Part shown: piece after piece, positions 60,796-64,000 of the stretch | Numbering within the stretch: position 1 is the first letter of the stretch | Layout of the letters: every line of letters begins with the position of its first letter | Assembly: GCF_009498295.1 (NCBI RefSeq) | Contig: NZ_CP040813.1 | Span: 1,371,001-1,435,000 of the forward strand | Reading direction: 5' to 3' | DNA: 64,000 bases | DNA from: Oceanihabitans sp. IOP_32 | GTDB lineage: Bacteria > Bacteroidota > Bacteroidia > Flavobacteriales > Flavobacteriaceae | The notes under the pieces: generated by a model | The model's input: the letters and a program-made list of their open reading frames with translations, nothing else | Told to the model about the DNA's origin: nothing | The model's database searches: none | Position numbers and translations under genes: made by a program

Positions 60796-61250
60796 TATTT
60801 GAATTCGTTTAAGTTAATTGTTTTAGGCTTTTGCGCTGCATGTGCATGCTCTGAACCAACAACAACTGTTAGATTACGGAATATACTTGCTCCTAATTTA
60901 TTTTTAGGTAGCATTCCTTTAACTGATTTTTCTACTACTCTTGCTGGGTCTTTCCCGAACAATTCTGTAGCAGTTAAACTTTTTTGACCTCCTGGATATC
61001 CAGTGTGACGAATGTACGTTTTATCGTCCCATTTGTTACCAGATAACGTGATTTTTTCGGCGTTGATAACAATAACATTATCCCCGCAATCTACATGAGG
61101 TGTGAAGTTTGGCTTGTGTTTACCTCTTAAAAGTTTTGCAACTTTAGAGCTTAAACGACCAAGCGCCTGACCTTCAGCATCAACTAAAACCCACTCTTTA
61201 TTTACAGTAGCTTTGTTGGCTGAAATCGTTTTGTAGCTTAATGTGTCCAC
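60795..61250 (-). CDS. rplM: 50S ribosomal protein L13
   Basis: Ribosomal protein of 151 aa of normal length. Signatures: [20 protein letters not shown] near 20, [20 protein letters not shown] near 38, and KMY-like [20 protein letters not shown] near 108. It heads the rplM-rpsI-rpsB-tsf group, and an apparent Bacteroidota promoter lies ~50 bp upstream. Confidence 0.98.
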   Translation of the reverse strand: MDTLSYKTISANKATVNKEWVLVDAEGQALGRLSSKVAKLLRGKHKPNFTPHVDCGDNVIVINAEKITLSGNKWDDKTYIRHTGYPGGQKSLTATELFGKDPARVVEKSVKGMLPKNKLGASIFRNLTVVVGSEHAHAAQKPKTINLNEFK

Positions 61251-61298
61251 ACTTTAAATTTTTTCTAAATTAAACATTCCTCTCTTAAAAAGAGTTTG

Positions 61299-61329
61299 CA
61301 AATTTACGATTATATATTTGATTACCAAA
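61299..61329 (-). promoter_or_regulatory. Predicted rplM promoter (Bacteroidota sigma type)
   Basis: On the minus strand TTTG (-33 box, 61326-61329) is followed 19 bp later by TAAATTTG (-7 box, 61299-61306), an excellent match to TTTG/TAnnTTTG. The leader is then ~40 nt and contains a small hairpin, CTCTTTTTAAGAG. The rest of the 305-bp gap up to 61555 shows only a single TATACCAAATTA end-like string at 61501, possibly a MITE remnant. Confidence 0.7.
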
Positions 61330-61555
61330 TAGTGAAGTCATATTATTTTAGATATTACATAAGCCTAGCAATAATACTACCATTCTACTAATCATAAACT
61401 TAAGGGCTTAGCATACAATTTAATTTCAAGATTTGGTGTAGATAACTTGAGACTCAGCATTTAAAAACTCATATCAATGCTTGAAAACCTTGATGTATAT
61501 TATACCAAATTATCCTTAAACTAAAAAAACTTATGCCTTATTAGATATCTGGTTA

Positions 61556-62671
61556 TTATCCGTGACGTGCTTTTATTATTTTTTGAAAAACTTGTTTATC
61601 TGTATCGCCTTCCGTGCTTATAAATAATATATTGGTGTTTTTATTTATGTTAAGGGATGCTTTGACCGGGTTTAAATCAATTTCGTTTACAATGGCTAGA
61701 AACCCTGCTAAACCAGCAGCCCCAGATTCTCCTGAAATTATTTTTTTGTCTGAACCTAATGGAAAATACAACTCTCGCATGGCGAGTTTGGCATAATTAT
61801 CATTAATTTTTATTGAATAATCAGTGCCGTTTTTTAATAGAGTCCAAGCCCCTACAGAAGGTGTTTCACAATTTAATCCCGCCATTATAGTGGTGCTACT
61901 CCCTTTAGACGTTACAATTTTATTGTTTTGAAATGAACTAAGAATCCCGTCGGCTTCTTCTGGTTCGACAATCACTATTTTAGGTCTGTTTTTACCATAT
62001 TTGTTTAAAAAATAATAAATTCCAGATGCCGCCATACTTCCTACTCCAGCTTGTAAGAAGACCAGGTCTATAGTTTTTATATCCATATTCTCTTCTAATT
62101 CTTTAAACATTGTTAAATAACCTGCCATTATTAAACTGGGAATGTATGTATAATCTGCCCATGCGGTATCTTGAATTAATGTCCATTTATTAGCTTTACT
62201 AGCGTCTTTAGCTTGTTGGCAAGCTTCATGGTAATTCCCATTTACTTGAATCACTTTAGCACCGTATTCCTCAATGGCTTTAATGCGTTCTGTTGTGGTG
62301 TGCTTAGGCACAAAAATAACTGCCTTTTTCCCCGATCTTGTTGCCGACCAAGCTACTGCTCGTCCATGATTTCCATCTGTTGCTGTGCAAAATGTTACTA
62401 TGCTATGATCTTTTTCTAAAGATTGATTTATGGCGTAAGATGCTCCCAAAACCTTAAAAGCATTTAATCCAAATCTATGAGATTCATCTTTTACATAAAT
62501 ATTTCCCACTTGATATTTCTCAGATAAGTTTGGAAGCTGAACTAATGGAGTTGGCTTATAGCCATCTATAGATTTATGAAAATTAAGAGCATTATACTTT
62601 TTGAGAACGCCAACTGTTTCGTCGTTTACAATAATATTATTTGGTGTGTTTTTATAATATCTCTCCGTCAT
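61556..62671 (-). CDS. dpaL: Diaminopropionate ammonia-lyase
   Basis: PLP enzyme of 371 aa that splits 2,3-diaminopropionate to pyruvate and two ammonia. The ATG at 62671 (MTERYYKNTPNNIIVND) is used rather than an upstream TTG. The PLP lysine is in KDESHRFGLNAFKVLGASYA near 70; VTFCTATDGNHGRAVAWSAT, KKAVIFVPKHTTTERIKAIE, QDTAWADYTYIPSLIMAGYL and GESGAAGLAGFLAI are all specific to the YgeX group rather than threonine deaminase. It is slightly shorter than the E. coli protein (398 aa). No neighbouring catabolic or transport genes are present, so its substrate source is unclear; D-serine or peptidoglycan-derived amino acids are alternatives. Confidence 0.88.
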   Translation of the reverse strand: MTERYYKNTPNNIIVNDETVGVLKKYNALNFHKSIDGYKPTPLVQLPNLSEKYQVGNIYVKDESHRFGLNAFKVLGASYAINQSLEKDHSIVTFCTATDGNHGRAVAWSATRSGKKAVIFVPKHTTTERIKAIEEYGAKVIQVNGNYHEACQQAKDASKANKWTLIQDTAWADYTYIPSLIMAGYLTMFKELEENMDIKTIDLVFLQAGVGSMAASGIYYFLNKYGKNRPKIVIVEPEEADGILSSFQNNKIVTSKGSSTTIMAGLNCETPSVGAWTLLKNGTDYSIKINDNYAKLAMRELYFPLGSDKKIISGESGAAGLAGFLAIVNEIDLNPVKASLNINKNTNILFISTEGDTDKQVFQKIIKARHG

Positions 62672-62991
62672 AATTTGTTTCTTTTTTTTTAACTCCTTCA
62701 AACTGCATCTTACATAAAAAACTGACTGCTAATATATTATAGCTAATATACAGGTTTTAAATAAATTTAATATGATTTACGCTTTTGAAAGTTTATTTGG
62801 TCTACGGGTTATAATTTAAAAATAGTATGGCGATTTGATTCTATGTCGTTTAGGAACCTAATAATGACAAGAATTTTAAACAGTCTTAGGGATTAGAAGC
62901 AGAGCAAAACAGGCCTAGTAGCCTATTGAGCGACCATAATTTAACAGGTTAAAAAATTGAAGCCCCAAAAACCTTAAAGATTTATTACTGT
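62672..62991. other. Intergenic region, no feature recognised
   Basis: 320 bp between two minus-strand genes. It must hold the dpaL promoter. Short self-complementary strings occur (for example AGGCCTAGTAGCCT near 62910), but no convincing terminator, RNA or repeat was seen. Confidence 0.45.
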
Positions 62992-63771
62992 TTACCATTT
63001 TATTTTTAAATCATCCATAAGAATATAGGTATCAAACTGAGAAGGCGTCGAACCGCCAATATAGGTGTCTAACCAAACAGATCTAATATGAACGGAGTTC
63101 TTATTTCTAAATTTCCATGAGTTAGAATGGTATATTTCATCTCCATCAACAGAAAAAATCAATATGCCATTGCTTTTATTTATCTCATTCATTTTAATAT
63201 AAAGCTTCAAGGTGTAAGTCTGCTCCTTGTTTAAAGAAAAATCGGGGTTTATAGTTGTTCCATAAGTCTCAGACATTCCGGGGTGATACACATATAATCC
63301 AATTGGTATATTCCCTTCATTGTTTTCACCAGCATGAGCAATTCTAACAGACCAACTATTTTGACTTGTAACTTTTCTTCCGCCCCAACCTGCACTTCGG
63401 TCGTAAATACCTTCAAAACCAGAAAATTTTCCAGCCTCATGATCCACTCCATTTTTTTGAAAATTTTCTGCTAACCAAATAGTAAATTCTATCTCCGCTT
63501 CATTGGGTTCGCCACCATTATTTTTAAACCAAAATTTCCGACCTAACCCCTTATGTTCATTAGCTTTAATAGGTGATTTAAGTTGCTCGTTTTCTAAATA
63601 AGAAGGGTCGTCTCCAAATGACGGTAGATCAATTAGCTGGGTCGAATCTTTAAAATCGAATTCTCTTAAATAATTATTTAAGCCATAAAGTCCGGTATCG
63701 GATTGATGAGCAGTTTTGTTACATCCAAATAAAAGAAACACAACCATAACTATAAATATTACATTTTTCAT
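62992..63771 (-). CDS. Lipoprotein with PL14-like (polysaccharide lyase 14) fold
   Basis: Exported lipoprotein of 259 aa: MKNVIFIVMVVFLLFGC with Cys17 lipidated. The mature part resembles the jelly-roll of polysaccharide lyase family 14 and related alginate/glucuronan lyases: EIEFTIWLAENFQKNG, GKFSGFEGIYDRSAGWGGRK near 138, SWSVRIAHAGENNEG near 165, GLYVYHPGMSETYGTT near 180, and a final TYILMDDLKIKW strand that matches the usual YfDDF/Y-x-D-d-I-x-i ending. Catalytic Lys/Tyr cannot be assigned with confidence. Substrate could be alginate or another uronan, or it may only bind glycan. No other polysaccharide genes flank it. Confidence 0.7.
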   Translation of the reverse strand: MKNVIFIVMVVFLLFGCNKTAHQSDTGLYGLNNYLREFDFKDSTQLIDLPSFGDDPSYLENEQLKSPIKANEHKGLGRKFWFKNNGGEPNEAEIEFTIWLAENFQKNGVDHEAGKFSGFEGIYDRSAGWGGRKVTSQNSWSVRIAHAGENNEGNIPIGLYVYHPGMSETYGTTINPDFSLNKEQTYTLKLYIKMNEINKSNGILIFSVDGDEIYHSNSWKFRNKNSVHIRSVWLDTYIGGSTPSQFDTYILMDDLKIKW

Positions 63772-63825
63772 ATTGATTGCTGTTAAGGGTGTTTAAAAGA
63801 AAAGTAGGGTAGATGGATACCCCCT

Positions 63826-63870
63826 TATACCAAATTAACAATACGACATTTCAAAATTAAATTGGGATAA
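63826..63870 (+). repeat. Minimal (~44-bp) MITE-like copy G
   Basis: TATACCAAATTAACAATACG followed by ACATTTCAAAATTAAATTGG and GATAA. Same structure as the minimal copies at 30377 and 34338, with the junction at CAAATTA. Confidence 0.82.
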
Positions 63871-63907
63871 GCCCACTAAATTTCGCAATACAGCAACTCG
63901 TTAAAAA

Positions 63908-63929
63908 CAAAAACGCCCTAAAGAAGGCG
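63908..63929 (-). terminator. Weak terminator-like hairpin near the right edge
   Basis: CGCC-TTCTTTAG-GGCG on the minus strand, followed by TTTTTGTTTTT. The stem is only four bp but GC-rich. It would serve a minus-strand gene entering from the right edge. Confidence 0.4.
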
Positions 63930-63954
63930 AATTTGAAGTTTAATTCATGTAAAT

Positions 63955-64000
63955 CTATGACTTTTGCAATGGATACCGATATTGCGCACAGTTTTGGCAT
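63955..64000 (-). CDS. Possible C-terminal end of a minus-strand gene cut by the window edge
   Basis: Reading leftward from the edge, one frame gives CQNCAQYRYPLQKS and a TAG stop at 63957-63955, followed 26 bp later by a terminator-like hairpin. Fourteen codons are too few to identify a protein, and a plus-strand frame from an ATG at 63957 (MTFAMDTDIAHSFG) is also open to the edge, so the strand is not certain. Confidence 0.25.
   Translation of the reverse strand, partial: CQNCAQYRYPLQKS

Noticed and set aside
63957-64000. Start of a plus-strand gene at the right edge
   Set aside because: Only 14 codons visible; the terminator-like hairpin favours a minus-strand gene instead.

Overview
The window reads as a chromosomal segment of a low-GC member of the Flavobacteriaceae (Bacteroidota), probably marine. 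The evidence is the set of lineage-typical families (IPExxxVDY protein beside pyk, DUF5686, PorT-like barrel, PepSY-like DUF2874, CNNM with CBS, HemJ, Bacteroidota-type RpoN, a PiT carrier with a PhoU-like tail), promoters of the TAnnTTTG type, and the lack of clear Shine-Dalgarno sequences. The genus cannot be fixed from sequence alone. Nearly all of it is core chromosome; no phage, integrase, transposase, CRISPR array or rRNA operon was seen.

Layout. 1-1788: end of a metal ABC transporter operon (two ABC-3 permeases). 1791-3478: a tandem array of about 10.7 units of ~158 bp. 3570-8745: YraN-like nuclease, a TlpA-like thioredoxin protein and mfd. 9023-12685: pyruvate kinase, IPExxxVDY protein, a PepSY-like protein and a TM2 protein. 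12762-18146: a tight minus-strand run of housekeeping genes (DEDDy exonuclease, serine hydrolases, DUF4442, ogt, CNNM protein). 18323-27522: the haem biosynthesis region, with hemA, fused hemC-hemD, hemE, EI24 protein and hemB on the minus strand, and an AraC regulator, hemH and hemJ divergent on the plus strand. 27845-34221: envelope proteins, then a phosphate module (phosphate-selective-type porin plus PiT-PhoU carrier). 34470-43170: an accessory envelope region with a secreted TPR-CHAT protease-like protein, a PKD/beta-barrel protein, secreted proteins, and a divergent sigma factor with a TPR membrane partner. 43555-49629: TatD, asparaginase, tRNA-Ser(GGA), ExbB/ExbD/ExbD and a PorT-like barrel. 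49697-57884: rpoN, asnS, an RND/MMPL transporter, DUF5686, frr, pyrH. 58398-61250: tsf, rpsB, rpsI, rplM. 61556-63771: diaminopropionate ammonia-lyase and a PL14-like lipoprotein.

Two kinds of non-coding repeat run through the window. The first is a palindromic element of the GTCATT...GAAGAATCTC type. It is amplified into the tandem array at 1791-3478, and a relative appears to sit in frame inside mfd (7694-7767). The second is a MITE-like element with TATACCAAWTT termini: three ~264-bp copies, one 163-bp copy with two internal deletions, and three ~43-bp minimal copies that look like deletions between two CAAATTA direct repeats.

The best candidate for an undescribed system is the envelope CHAT/PKD cluster at 34470-43170. 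The CHAT protein has a signal peptide, TPR-like helices, intact His and Cys catalytic candidates and a C-terminal membrane anchor, so it should act in the periplasm rather than the cytoplasm. Its link to the nearby sigma factor pair is inferred from position only.
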